64,000 bases of DNA from Coleophoma eucalyptorum (lineage: Eukaryota; Ascomycota; Leotiomycetes; Helotiales; Dermateaceae): positions 1 to 64,000 of the forward strand of contig JALRME010000010.1 of NCBI GenBank assembly GCA_026120035.1, read 5' to 3'. Below the pieces are notes generated by a model. It saw nothing but the letters and a program-made list of their open reading frames with translations. It was not told the origin of the DNA and did no database searches. A program made the translations under genes and the position numbers. Below are positions 46,082 through 58,032 of this stretch, one piece after another. Within the stretch, counting starts at the first letter, position 1, and every line of letters begins with the position of its first letter.

Positions 46082-49000
46082 ACTGGCTGATAAACGTCTT
46101 CATGTTCCATCCGTCGTCCGTTCGTGCGTGGGCAAGGAGTTGGTGTCGGAAAGGAAGGGAGAAAGGTGTATACCTTCTCATTTCTCTAGAATCTCATATT
46201 CATGTGCGTTAGTTAAATAAGGGTGGTCTATTTCTTTTCCTACTGGCTGGCTGGCTGGAATGCCTGCATATCTTGCATCTCAGAGTTTTGCTTGCTTGGT
46301 CTGGTTTGGCCTTTTCCCCGCTTAGGTGCCTTCTTCTTTACACGTTTATAGAAAGTATAGTTCCGTTTAAGCGGGTTTGACGGCAGATTTGGGACTGAAA
46401 TAGATCTTTTAATCTTACATAGTTCTGCCCCTTCTACATTCTGTGCTCACATCTCCTTCTGTATCCTATTCTTTAATATTCCACATCTTACGAGAACAAA
46501 AAAAAAGGTTCTCATCCTTTCACCAACCGTCATGTCTCCATTTTACATTGTTATCGAAAAGGCAAAGGGTCTAGTACAGACACAAAAAGCAAACCTTCAT
46601 ACACTCCCACGTAACTGGAGTAAAGTAACACAGGATGCTTCCATGCGCTTTGCCTTCACTCTGAAAGTCCGAGAAAGACCGAGCTGTGCCAGCAAGCCAC
46701 GACAGGGCAAGACAGGATAGGAGAATACGGATTATAACACAGACATCCCGCCGAGATCCCTCGCGTACTTCTAGTAAGCAAAGGTATGTAGGTCTTGGAG
46801 CTTTGCCCGCCTGACTCTTTCTTCTGCCCTGTGGTCGCTGTCGAGTGCCTTAGCAAAGGTAATTATCGTTCGTTCTTATTTATTTTGTGCTTCTAGTAGA
46901 TCTCTCATGCGCATCAGATTATCCAAAAGCCGATCGCAGTGCTTTTCGTAGAATTTCGTGGGGTTTTCTGACATCTAGTATTTAGAGAGTACAGGGTGTT
47001 GAGGTAGTCTAGTTTGCAAGAATTTCAGGAGCTCTTCATGGATTCCTTACTAACACGTCATACATCCATTCCGTTTCGAACCTCGTTATTTACTGAGCTG
47101 CTCCTCGTGGAAGTAGTCCCTGGGGAATCTTTGAGAGTGACTTGAGAAATCTACAATAGCCAAAGTGTATAAAAGACATCTATATTTCAGTACCGGGAGC
47201 CAATTCAGTAGTTTCTTGTTTTTGTGCGCCCATAATTTCATAATGTCAAATGGTGGTCCCTTCAAATACCCGGCATAAAATGATGCACAACACAGCTCAT
47301 CTCAAGTCTCCAGATTATAACAACGGGAAGGGGCAAAGTGGACGAAATACCAACACGGCATCTCGATCAAGATAAGCTTGCGAATGCAAGAATTGGCAGG
47401 ATCGACTTCGCAGCTTGTACCAAGATCTGCCTTCTTTCTGGCGCGTCTGCTAATTTCATGTACATCACGCTTCGCTGTGCTGCGCAGCTATGCATTGTAG
47501 ATATGCAAAGCACAGACGAACAACAGTACATCACCAGCCATCTCTTAAAAATGAAACCTTTCACTTCCCCCATTCTCATTCTTCTCTATCATTGCTTTTA
47601 TCGTTCGCTTCTAGAAGCTAACATCGCTTAAGAAGCATTGTGGCGGTATGTGTATTTTGAGACTGTGCTTTGATAGTTTTTCATGGCAGAATGTGGATAG
47701 AGGAATTGAGATGCATAATCTCGATCGTGTGGGCCATTTGCATGCATGTGTTGTCGTGTTGCTCTGTGCTTTGGACATTTCCCTCGATAGAAGAAAACGA
47801 CCAGATCCGAGATATATTATATCCACGCGCAAACACACAGACACCATTTGCAATTTCCTATTTCTTTCTTATTTTGGGTGAGGGGGGATGGGAGGGGGAA
47901 GGGAGCGGAGCAGCTTTCTCTTGTGTAGATTCTGTAAGTGTTAGAGAAACGTCCTGAGTTTTGATACCTGTGACAGGTGCAAACCTGGTCTAATTCAATT
48001 GCGATTTATTTCTGCCAATTTCTGTAGAGATCCGATTGTGGTATAGCATGCGAACGGGCGGGTGCAGAAGGAGGCCTGCAGAATAACATGTTTTTGTTTG
48101 TAGGAGTTGAAATTAGATGTCAACGGAAGAAAGCTTCTACTTCGTAAATACCCATGTGCGTACGATAGGACCTCTGAGATCTTCCAGTTGATGGTTGTGA
48201 CTCCAAAATTTCGATAGAAAGGATCGAGTTCCCTCCCCCCTCTCATGGATTTCGTGCCGCTGTTGCCGCTTCTTTGCATTGCATGATGCTGGATGTGCGA
48301 ACATGTACAGCAATGATTTCCCGCTTTTTTAGTAGATAACGAGAGACCTCGCGAATTTGGAATTCGACGCAATGTGAAGCACGCACATTTCCCATACATA
48401 ATGGATTCTAATCGTAAAGGATGAACCCTCCCCCCAAAGTCCGGGGAAGTCAGCTTTACCACGGCAAGCAATCGGAATATTCCTGGTAGACTGCAGCTTG
48501 CCGTCTAATTTGATGCTACTAATAAATTGCTTTGGGGGTCCTCGACGCCAACATCGATCTTCCAATCTCACCTCTCTAACAGAGACAAGAGTTCTTGAGA
48601 CCTGTGACTTGATAAGTGCCGGATGTGCAAGATCGACGGCGACGATAGCCATCAGATTAGCCGTCAGATTAGCGAGCGGAGAGACCCGTAGAGCTATTCA
48701 CGACGTCTCTTGTCTTCGTCGGCAACCCTAGTAGACGTCAACTCGTCGTTAACACGATGAACTGAATATCAAACAAGTATAACTGTCGTGAAGCGTAGAA
48801 AAGATGCGGAAACTTGATAGAAAATGCGTTTACACATCTTAGAGCCTGAGAACAACGTTTCACGGACCCAGCCGCCGCACCTTTCAGCAAAGCTCAAGTT
48901 ACCGTGTCAGATATGATAGCTGTTGTCTTTGCTTTTTCCTCATCACTTTCCAGAAGAGCTGATGATGGATGAAGCAAGGAGAGCCCATGCTCCACTCCTT

Positions 49001-50768
49001 GACCATGGACTCGCTCGTACCACACAACACACCTCAGTCATTCTCGGCACCCCACAAACCTTTCAATCCACAGAATTGCTCTTGTTCGCGTTGTCTGTGC
49101 AGAAGATATACCTGGAAGTTCCACGAAGCATCTCCCACACCTGACCAATACCCAATCGGGGGAGGAAGAGATCTCTAGACTAGATCGCAGGTGTGGTCTA
49201 TCCTCGTTAATTTGCTGATTTTGCTCGGTGTAATGATGAGTAGAACGGCAGTGGGCGGCGGTAGGGAATAGCGTGCTGTGTTCCCAGACTGCTGGAGCAA
49301 CACTATCAAACAAAAGTGGGAATTGCGTTCGCGGTCCGCAGGCAGAGGTCTAAGATGTGATTCTGAGCGTGCAACAACACTGGTCAGTCATGGACAATAG
49401 ATCTTGGAAATAATTCTGTCAGATCTCATCTGCAAGGGAACCTGAGTCTCAAGTGATAGACAAATCATACCTTCTGGCACCATGCTGAACCCTGCTCGCT
49501 TGCACAGTGACTACCCAGCGGATGTCTTGCTGGCCTTTCCGTTGCCTCTTTTCCCTGCAGAAGAGAAGCCACATTGGCAACCTGGCAAGGTCGCCTGCAG
49601 AGATTTGATGGAGCCAGGCGAACCTTCTCCTCGCAAGCCGTAATTGTACCTTTTGCCTGTCTGCAGTAGAGGTTCTCGGCGATGTGTGGCGGGTGGGATG
49701 GTCAGGAGAGGATCAGCATTTCCCGTTGAACCCCATGTGAGGGCAGAGATCCGCACCGTGAAGGATGCCTTAAAGGTGCCTCTCCCCCTCGACGACGACG
49801 ACGACAGCGACGGCAAAGCCCTTTTCTCAGTCCACCTGGAGTATCTGCTATTATATTTACTATCGCAAAGTCAGAGAAGGTGTCCTTGGTATACTTACCC
49901 ATGCATTTGAACTGTTCAAAATAGATTTGCAGAATACGTCGCTTCGTTGTGTTCTACTGCGGTCCGATACTTATCTGGGTTCTGTTTACTTGAACATCAA
50001 CTCCAACCTCAGTTTTGGGGCTTTCCCCATCCGCCATCACAACGCGTCCTTCCTTCCAGATTCACCCAGCTTTATGACTTGCGCGCATCTACGCGACTTC
50101 CAACAGCACAAAATATCACCTTGGATCAATTTCGACTTCACTTCCACTTTCTCTCCCATCAACATTTCCGATCAAAAATCCCCATCACAATCTCTACACC
50201 ACAAACACTTTCTGGCTTGATAGCTCTCTATCTTCTAGTCAAACCACTCGCTCTGAATATCCAATTCAGTTCACAGTCTTTCTCCCGCTTCTTGCCTTGG
50301 GATCAACACCATAACTGCAGCACTTGGCTGTTGTAAAAGGTACGAATCAGCATTACCAAAGGTAAGCATCACTCAAAAGATATCTCTTGCTGCAGCCCAT
50401 ATACTGATACACACCTCTTTAGTCTCGTCAAGTACTAAGCAACTCCCATCCCTGGTCAATCATTGATCTCAGGTTTTTGTACGGAAGACTGTCGATTGTA
50501 AGTAGTCTTCTATTAGCATCTTCTATTCTTTTTGCACATCCCCTCAGAAGGTTGTTTCAGACTTCGATCTAAGAGTTCCGTACCGCATCGGTACATGTCT
50601 TACATCACTATCATCTTGTTCTCGGTTCTGTCTCGACCCCTCCTTCCTATTTTCTACTGTGTGCACCCTCTTCCGCATTTCCCATACTCATATGACCACT
50701 TTGTCTTTGTTCCTAATGAGTATCTCTGCTGTAGATTGGCGCCGCTAATATATTTCATTCAGATTATC
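46082..50768. other. 4.7-kb spacer with CT-rich, intron-bearing leader of the RRM gene
   Basis: The left 3.7 kb (reductase 3' flank onward) contains no coding motif. It holds (CTGG)4 at 46243-46258 and (GAC)5 at 49791-49805. From about 49.95 kb the DNA turns strongly CT-rich, typical of a long fungal 5' leader. Two good intron candidates lie in the leader: 50362-50422 (GTAAGC..TTTAG) and 50498-50762 (GTAAGT..ATTCAG), the second ending seven bases before the chosen ATG. The frame from 50532 is open through this intron, but joining it to the protein is unlikely. Confidence 0.5.
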
Positions 50769-52779
50769 ATGGAGATCCCAACTTACAACAACCGTTCTTC
50801 CATGTTCGCCCAACCCGGAGCTCAGCGTACCTCTCAGGAGAGAGCTACCTCTTATGCTGGTACATCTGCTGGTGCTCATAAGGAAAACAATGCCGTGGGA
50901 ACTCTTTTGGATCAGTTCGCCGGCCTAACCACTATGAATCCCGGTGCTGCAACCATGAACCTTGGCTCCAACCAAGTTTCAATGGTTCCGAGCCAATACT
51001 ACTACACCCAAGATGGTCAGCTTCTTATTGCTGCTCCTGGCATGTACCAAGCTCCTTCTCTGGCTCCTGCCCAAATGTCCGAGAACTCTTACGGTGCTTA
51101 CGGTGCTATGCCATATCTTGCACAAGCTGGCTATGGTGGATACGTTCCTGGCTATCCTGTCCTTCCGTACACTCCTGGTCGTCCTGCCTACTATCCAGAT
51201 AGAGCTATCTCGGATGCTCACAACAAGGAAGTTCCTGGTCTTGACAACCGCCGTGGATCTTACTCAACCACAGAGTCAACTCCTGGTACTCCTTTCTATG
51301 GTTCGTTGACTCAGCGTGATGCTGCTACTCACATTGCTTCGGTCGATCACTCTCCTTTCGGAACTACCCCATCTCCACAGCAAATCCCTATCACCCATAC
51401 TGGTCAAGCTGGAAAGCCACTTCCGTACAAGTCAACCTCGGGTGATGTTGACGTTGATGCCATGAACCGCAAGCCACCTGCTATTCCTCTAGCCGTTCCT
51501 GCCGTTTTCACACCTCGTGAGAGCATGCGAACCTTGGAGCAGAGTCTGTCCAATCCAATTCCCGGCAATCGCAATGTTTACATCCGTGGACTTCATCCAA
51601 ACACCGACGATGAAACTCTTGCAGCCTACGCTGCTCGCTTCGGAAAGGTCGAGACCTCCAAGGCTATCATCGATACCACCTCTGGAGCATGCAAGGGGTA
51701 ATGGACATTCCTAAAATTGATGGCTGTTCCTGCTGACCCTCATTAGTTTTGGTTTCGCCAAGTACTTTGATGCTCGCGATTCCGAGCTCTGCATTCGCGG
51801 CTTCTACAAGCTCGGCTACGAGGTTGGCTTTGCTAGAGTATGTTCTTTACCCCTAGTATTCTGCCTTACTGTCTAACAAGTACAGGAATCTTTCAACTCG
51901 CGTCTCAAGGCTGAGGGTGATGATAATTCTACAAACCTCTATGTCTCCAACTTACCTAAGGATATGACGGAATCAGTATGTTTCTTTGCCAACCTCCTTG
52001 TGTATGCATCGACTAAAAGTTTTCACTAGGAGCTCGGCGCTATTTTCATGGACTACAACGTTAGCTCTAGCCGTATCCTTCGTGATAACTCGCAGAAGAG
52101 CCGCGGTGTCGGCTTCGCTCGGTATGGTCTTCTTATCCTAAATAAGAGTTTGTCTGACAACTATAGGTTCGAGAGCCGTGAGATCTGCGAAGAGATCATC
52201 AAGAAATTCCATGGTCAGCCCATTGGTAACGAGGGTCTCCTCCTTCAGGTCCGTTATGCCGACACACCGGCTCAGAAGGACCTCAAGCGTGTTACTACTG
52301 AGCGACGTCAGTTCCGCACCAACGAGTACAATGTGGGAGCCTATGGTGGTTCAGCTCTTGCTATGCACCCTCCTATCGTTTCTCCTGTGGCACCACGCGC
52401 TGATCAGATTCGCCGTCATATGGTTCCCCAGGCCCTCGGTCGTTCCTGGAAGAGAGAGGCTTCCCATGCTGGGTAAGTCCCTATGAAAGTGTCATTATCC
52501 AGGCTAATTGTTACAGCGCAATCCCATTCAAGAATTTTGACTATGTCTCTCAGTCTATCAAGGTCTCTCTCACTGAACCATCTCCCAACAAGGCCAAAGA
52601 TAAGTAAGTGGTGGTTTGATGTCTGTACAGTACCGCAAGTTTAACAGCACTGTAGGAAATCTACTGTCACTACTCCCACAATCTCTGAAGACGGCTCTGG
52701 TGACGATGGTGTAACTGTTCACTGCGACTCTCCTGTCGTTGCTCATGGAGGCTCATCTCCAGCTACCCGCAAGGCTTAA
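50769..52779 (+). CDS. RNA-binding protein with two RRM domains
   Basis: Model: exons 50769-51697, 51747-51837, 51886-51975, 52030-52121, 52167-52472, 52517-52603 and 52656-52779, 572 aa. The first 265 residues are Tyr/Pro/Gly/Ser-rich and probably disordered. RRM1 begins at NVYIRGL (about 269) with RNP1 GFGFAKYF across the first intron (310-317). RRM2 begins NLYVSNLP (about 357) with RNP1 SRGVGFARF (394-402) and ends LLLQVRYAD. The tail is Ser/Thr-rich, ending SSPATRKA. The paired RRMs resemble the RBMS/MSSP type, single-stranded nucleic acid binders that regulate mRNA; the exact fungal orthologue is not certain. All six introns are short GT..AG (44-54 nt). The start was chosen just after a likely leader intron acceptor. 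The gene is convergent with RIO2. Confidence 0.88.
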
Positions 52780-53344
52780 TCTGTCTTGTGTTTCACGTAC
52801 TTTGCCTGGTTCATCATTCAAGAGCAGAACCTTATGTCACGATCCCACCTTTTACCTAAGTATTTCAAACGGATCATACATATTTTGTCAAGCATACGAT
52901 AATGCTTTCAACATTACTGTCCACATCTTAGCGGTCAGCAATTTGTACATTACATCCAGGCGCAACGGTATCTTCATGGAAGTCGGTTATTCAAGATGAC
53001 AAGGAGGCACATTGAAATTGCTTCGTGTTGTGGGTGGCAGAGGGATATTTCAACATTGCAGTGTTCATTGTAGATATCTCTTTTTTTCTCTTCTGCTTAC
53101 AGTACCTCATCGTCAACGAATCAGCACAGTGCTATGTAACACTATCAGACGATCAATAAAGACCATAAACTTTCATTCATGATCATGATATTGGATGCTG
53201 TCCTTTCCGACTTGATTGTCTCTGATGCGGAGATGAATTAGCTCTGGCCATTTCTCAGTAAAGATTCCTGATTGTGGGATTGCTGCACGTCTTAAAGCAG
53301 TGCCGTTCTTTGGAATATGAAGCGTCCATTTGGCTTCGAATGTC
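52780..53344. other. convergent 3' flanks of RRM gene and RIO2
   Basis: These 565 bp hold the 3' untranslated regions of two converging genes. AATAAAG at about 53155 may be a polyadenylation signal for the plus-strand gene. No other feature seen. Confidence 0.45.
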
Positions 53345-54583
53345 TCATGTCTTTTCCTCCAAGCTTATTTGAGCTATCCTTTCATCCGTTTCATCCCTAT
53401 CTTTAGATGGTTCAGGTGTTGAGGCTCGGTCCTGATGAGCATCCCCGCCTTCAACCTCCGCCTCTTGGTCATCTTCATCGCCCTCTGAATGATCCTCTTC
53501 ATCGCTTTCCTCCTCAGAAGATTCTTCATCTCCTCGAGCTGCGTTTGGGTCTCCATCGCCATCTACACCAACCTCCTTCATATACGCCTCGAGTTCCTTA
53601 GCCATCTTTCGGGAAAACCCGGAAGCCTCAACGGCCACATCAAGTCGTGTTACTCCATCTTTTCCAATCAGCTTCTTGGCTTCTGCAAAGTGAGGTCCCT
53701 TCGAATTGCTGGTGTACCGAAAACGACGCTCGAAGAATCGCTTGATACAATTCACATCTCGGTCAAAGTAGTACTCTGCATTTGTGTGATCGATAGATAT
53801 CATTTGGGGGAAGTCGATGAGGATGGGCGTCAATGTCATGGCCTCCTCGCCGTCCTTAGCTTCCTTGTTCTTCTCCTCCTTTATCAAGATGTTGAACTCG
53901 TTGAAGTCACCATGAATAAGCCCGTATTGTGCAAGACGCAGGATCATGGTCATGAGTTCGGCGTACAGGCCCGCTGGGTCTGGAACGGAGGAGATTTGTC
54001 GCATAGGAAAAGCATCAATCAGTGACATGACAATAGTGTGTCTGGACTGAGCAAGTGGTTCTGGGACTGGAAAGCCGTTGTCACGCAGAGCTGTCATGAA
54101 GGCATATTCCTTCATGGCTGCCAAACGGGACATGTACATCCAAGACCCTGATGATCGATGTCGTAGATAGTCTCGGTTCGCTTTAACAGTACGGAAGGAG
54201 ATACGACCGAGGCGATGAATCTTCAACACTCTCTGCACTCCCTTCTCATCTGCCACCACGAAAATATCACTTTCCTTACCCACTCCAATCTGATTTCCAA
54301 CGCTGTAAACATCTTTGCGTTTTCGGTACGTGTTGAGTGAAAGGTAGTCCAATCCTCCGTATGTAAGTCGATAGCCATCGTATTTTGCGTTCTTTTGTCG
54401 AGCAATCAATCCAACCTTTGCCAGTGCAGAAATGCTTCTGTGAACCCCGCCTTTAAGTCCAGAGATTTGTCCAATTAGTGGTGTAGGAACAACTTCATGA
54501 TTCTTGGATCCAGTCTCGACAGCTGTGAGGACCCTCCAGTCCTCCGCAGCCAGATACCGCATATGCTTGGTGTCGAGTCTCAT
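53345..54583 (-). CDS. RIO2: RIO2 serine kinase, 40S ribosome maturation
   Basis: Single exon, 412 aa. The N-terminal winged helix typical of RIO2 starts MRLDTKHMRYL and runs through LIGQISGLKGGVHRSI. The kinase core shows the P-loop IGVGKESDIFV, the Lys in VLKIHRLG, the catalytic loop LIHGDFNEFN and the metal-binding DFPQM (RIO kinases have DFP rather than DFG there). YYFDRDVNCIKRFF is a RIO2 signature. The C-terminal 80 residues are a Glu/Asp-rich acidic tail. RIO2 acts in late cytoplasmic pre-40S maturation as an ATPase on the ribosome. The gene is divergent from RPN1 with a 322-bp spacer. Confidence 0.97.
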   Translation of the reverse strand: MRLDTKHMRYLAAEDWRVLTAVETGSKNHEVVPTPLIGQISGLKGGVHRSISALAKVGLIARQKNAKYDGYRLTYGGLDYLSLNTYRKRKDVYSVGNQIGVGKESDIFVVADEKGVQRVLKIHRLGRISFRTVKANRDYLRHRSSGSWMYMSRLAAMKEYAFMTALRDNGFPVPEPLAQSRHTIVMSLIDAFPMRQISSVPDPAGLYAELMTMILRLAQYGLIHGDFNEFNILIKEEKNKEAKDGEEAMTLTPILIDFPQMISIDHTNAEYYFDRDVNCIKRFFERRFRYTSNSKGPHFAEAKKLIGKDGVTRLDVAVEASGFSRKMAKELEAYMKEVGVDGDGDPNAARGDEESSEEESDEEDHSEGDEDDQEAEVEGGDAHQDRASTPEPSKDRDETDERIAQISLEEKT

Positions 54584-54905
54584 ATTCGTGATTTGCAGTG
54601 TTCTTTAGAATTCGTCCGCAGCCTTGCGGATTATTTTTTGAGAAGATCGTATCGGCCGGAGAAACTTATCTGCCGGGTCGCTTAGACAAGGCGGCTCGCG
54701 CATCGATTGAGCTATGTTTGTACGCGGAAGCTCGAGGTGCCTGACAGAACATCAACACCCGCCTTCTTGACCACGCAACTCACAAACTCAACACATCGAT
54801 CTCAGGGACGGTCATTACGGCGTTCTGATTCTGACTTTTGGCCTTTTTGATCTTTTTCCTTATCATTCTTCTAGATAATCATCATCATCCGCGCCTGAAG
54901 CAAAT
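54584..54905. promoter_or_regulatory. shared divergent promoter, RIO2 and RPN1
   Basis: A compact 322-bp spacer lies between two start codons of housekeeping genes. The right side is CT-rich before the RPN1 ATG. No TATA box is obvious. Confidence 0.4.
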
Positions 54906-57788
54906 ATGGCCCAGGATGGCGAAGTGCCAAAGTCCGTAGACAAGGGCAAGGGTAAGGCGGTGGATGCCGAATCAAGCAAGACTGGAGATGTACAGAAGGA
55001 TAAAGATGGAAAGCCAGTTGTGAATGGCAAGGGAAAGGAGGAGCCCATCTTGGGTGGTATGTTCTCAGGCCAGAGATGCTACGAAGCTGTACTGACCTCA
55101 AACAGTTGAGGAGCTCAGCGAAGAAGATCAGCAGCTCAAGAGTGAGCTTGAGATGCTTGTAGAGCGATTAACAGTATGTGCTGCTGGGATAGATGCGAAT
55201 AATGGCACTGATGAAGCTATGAACAGGAATCAGACACCAAGCTCTACAAATCCGCCCTGGAAGCTATCAAGGATTCCATCAAGACATCAACCTCATCGAT
55301 GACTGCAGTCCCGAAACCTTTGAAGTTCCTTAGACCACATTACGAACCTATGATCAAGTTGTACGAGGAATGGCCAGCTGGGGAGGACAAGACGTCACTT
55401 GCCGATGTACTTTCAGTCATTGGTATGACGTTCTCAGACGAAGAACGACAAGATACTCTCAAATATAGACTCCTTGCGCCAACATCAGACATAGGATCAT
55501 GGGGCCACGAATATACACGGCACCTTGCTTTGGAGCTCGGCGAGGTGTACACAAAGAGGCTAACTGCGGAGGAACCATACCAAGATTTGATTGATCTAGC
55601 CCTGGTTCTTGTACCACTGTTCTTGAAGAGCAATGCAGAAGCTGATGCTGTCGATTTGATGAGCGAGCTGGAGATCATCGAAGATATCCCCAAATTTCTT
55701 GACAAAGACACTTTTCCAAGAGTCTGCCTATACATGGTCAGCATGGTCAACTTATTGACCTATCCAGAAGATCAGCAATTCCTGCGCACTGCCCACGACA
55801 TCTATAAGAAATACGACCAACTCACCCAAGCTATTGTTCTCGCCATTCGACTGAATGATGTTGACTTGATAAAGTCCGATTTCGAATCCACGAACGATGT
55901 GGCTCTGAAGAAGCAAATGGCATTCCTCATTGCTCGACAACAAATCGTACTAGACTTGCCTACGGAATCAGAGGAGGATCAAGAGATTGCAGAGTGTCTG
56001 AATAATACTAAACTGCCGGAACATTTCAAGGCTTTGGCGAAGGAGTTAAACATCCTGGACCCCAAAACAACCGAAGACATCTACAAGAGCCATCTCGAGA
56101 GCAACCGTGTTGCAGGACTCACGAATCTCGATTCTGCACGACACAATCTAGCAGCCGGTTTCGTGAATGCCTTTGTAAATGCTGGTTTTGGATCAGACAA
56201 GATGATGATGGTTGAGGAAGAGAAGTCGAGTTGGGTATGGAAGACAAAGGACGAGGGTATGATGTCAACCACCGCATCACTGGGAACTTTGATGCTTTGG
56301 GACGTTGAAAATGGATTGGACAAGATTGACAAATACACCTACGCACCAGAAGACCAGATTCAGGCTGGTGCTCTTTTGGCTATTGGTATTATGAACTCTG
56401 GTGTTCGTATCGACTCTGATCCTGCCCTTGCCTTGCTGGGTGACACGGATAAGCTTCTTCACAAGAACCCTCTGGTCCGAGTAGCTGCGATCATGGGTCT
56501 CGGTCTTTCATATGCTGGTTCAAACCGCACAGAGGTCCTCGATATTCTCCTACCACTTGTTGGCGATACATCCCTGGATATGCAAATTTCGGCCATGGCT
56601 GCGCTGTCTCTCGGCATGGTTTTCGTTGGCTCGTCAAACAGCGACATTAGTGAGGCAATCGTACAAACCTTCCTGGATGACGACCGCAAATCTCAACTCA
56701 AGGACAAATGGACTCGATTCATGGCGCTGGGTCTTGGTCTACTCTTCTTTGGACGACAAGAAGAAGTAGATGTTATTCTGGAGACACTCAAGGCTATTGA
56801 CCACCCAATGTCTAAGCCAACTTCCGTTCTTGCTGAGATCTGTGCGTGGGCTGGTACTGGTACGGTGTTGAAGTTGCAAGAACTTCTACACATCTGTAAT
56901 GACCACATCGAGGAGACTGATGATAAGAAGGGCGATGAGCTTCTCCAAGCCTATGCTGTCATTGGTCTTGGTCTTGTAGCTATGGGAGAGGAAGTCGGAC
57001 AAGAGATGGTTCTCCGTCAATTTGCACATCTCATGCATTACGGTGAGGCCAACATCCGTAAGGCAGTGCCTCTAGCCATGGGTCTTTTGAGCCCCAGCAA
57101 TCCTCAGATGAAGGTGTACGATACTCTGTCGAGATATAGTCACGATAACGACAATGATGTAGCTATCAACGCCATCTTTGCCATGGGCCTGCTTGGTGCA
57201 GGAACTAACAACGCCAGACTTGCACAGCTTCTTCGACAACTAGCAAGCTATTACCACCGCGACCAAGACTCACTTTTCATGGTGAGAATTGCTCAAGGTC
57301 TTCTCCACATGGGCAAGGGCACTCTTTCTATCAACCCGTTCCACACTGATCGCCAAGTTCTCTCGAGGGTGTCCGCTGGTGGTCTTCTCTCAGTCCTGGT
57401 TGCCATGATTGATGCTAAGCAATTCGTTACATCCAACTCTCACTACCTGCTGTACTACTTGGTTACAGCCATGCATCCTCGATTCCTTGTAACTCTTGAC
57501 GAAGACCTCAACCCATTGACCGTTAACGTCAGAGTGGGACAAGCAGTTGATGTTGTTGGTCAAGCTGGACGACCAAAGACTATTACAGGTTGGCAAACAC
57601 AGAGTACTCCTGTCTTGCTGGCGTATGGAGAGCGAGCAGAACTTGAGGACGAACAATATATCAGCCTCAGCAGTAATCTCGAGGGACTGGTTATCTTAAG
57701 AAAGGTATGTTCCTGACATCTCTAACCGTTCCTTTTCGCTGTACTAACGTAAGATCAGAATCCGGAATGGGACGGTGGTAAGAGTTAG
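54906..57788 (+). CDS. RPN1: 26S proteasome regulatory subunit RPN1
   Basis: Model: exons 54906-55056, 55106-55173, 55227-57704 and 57759-57788, 908 aa. The start region is Lys/Asp-rich and disordered, followed by VEELSEEDQQLKSELEMLV and LRPHYEPMIKLYEEW, a highly conserved RPN1 block. The central part has PC (proteasome/cyclosome) repeats, seen as recurring AIMGLGLSYAG, AALSLGMVFVG and AVPLAMGLLSP helices. The last exon gives NPEWDGG, near the family end NPDWEGG. Rpn1 is a scaffold of the 19S base that receives ubiquitin shuttle factors and Ubp6. Introns are 49, 53 and 54 nt. Confidence 0.96.
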
Positions 57789-58032
57789 ATGGAATTAACG
57801 GCTTGGGGCAAGGGCGAAATGAACTGTATAATAGCAGTAGATATGATCTTATGGCTGGTCATTAGCTGCAAATGAGACATGACAGTACTTCCTGTCCAAT
57901 TTATTGATACCTTATGTTAAAAGCGATTCTAATTGTGATGGTCGTAACTACAAGTCTCTCCTTAAACGCTAGACACTCATCAAATATCTTTTATGGCCCA
58001 TCAGCTTTGCCGAAATTCATTGAGCAAACCAC

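Noticed and set aside
50532..50768. N-terminal extension of the RRM protein
   Set aside because: The segment is hydrophobic and leader-like, starts without ATG, and is better explained by a leader intron ending at 50762.
53489..54025. 178-codon plus-strand frame
   Set aside because: It is the antisense of RIO2, including its acidic tail.
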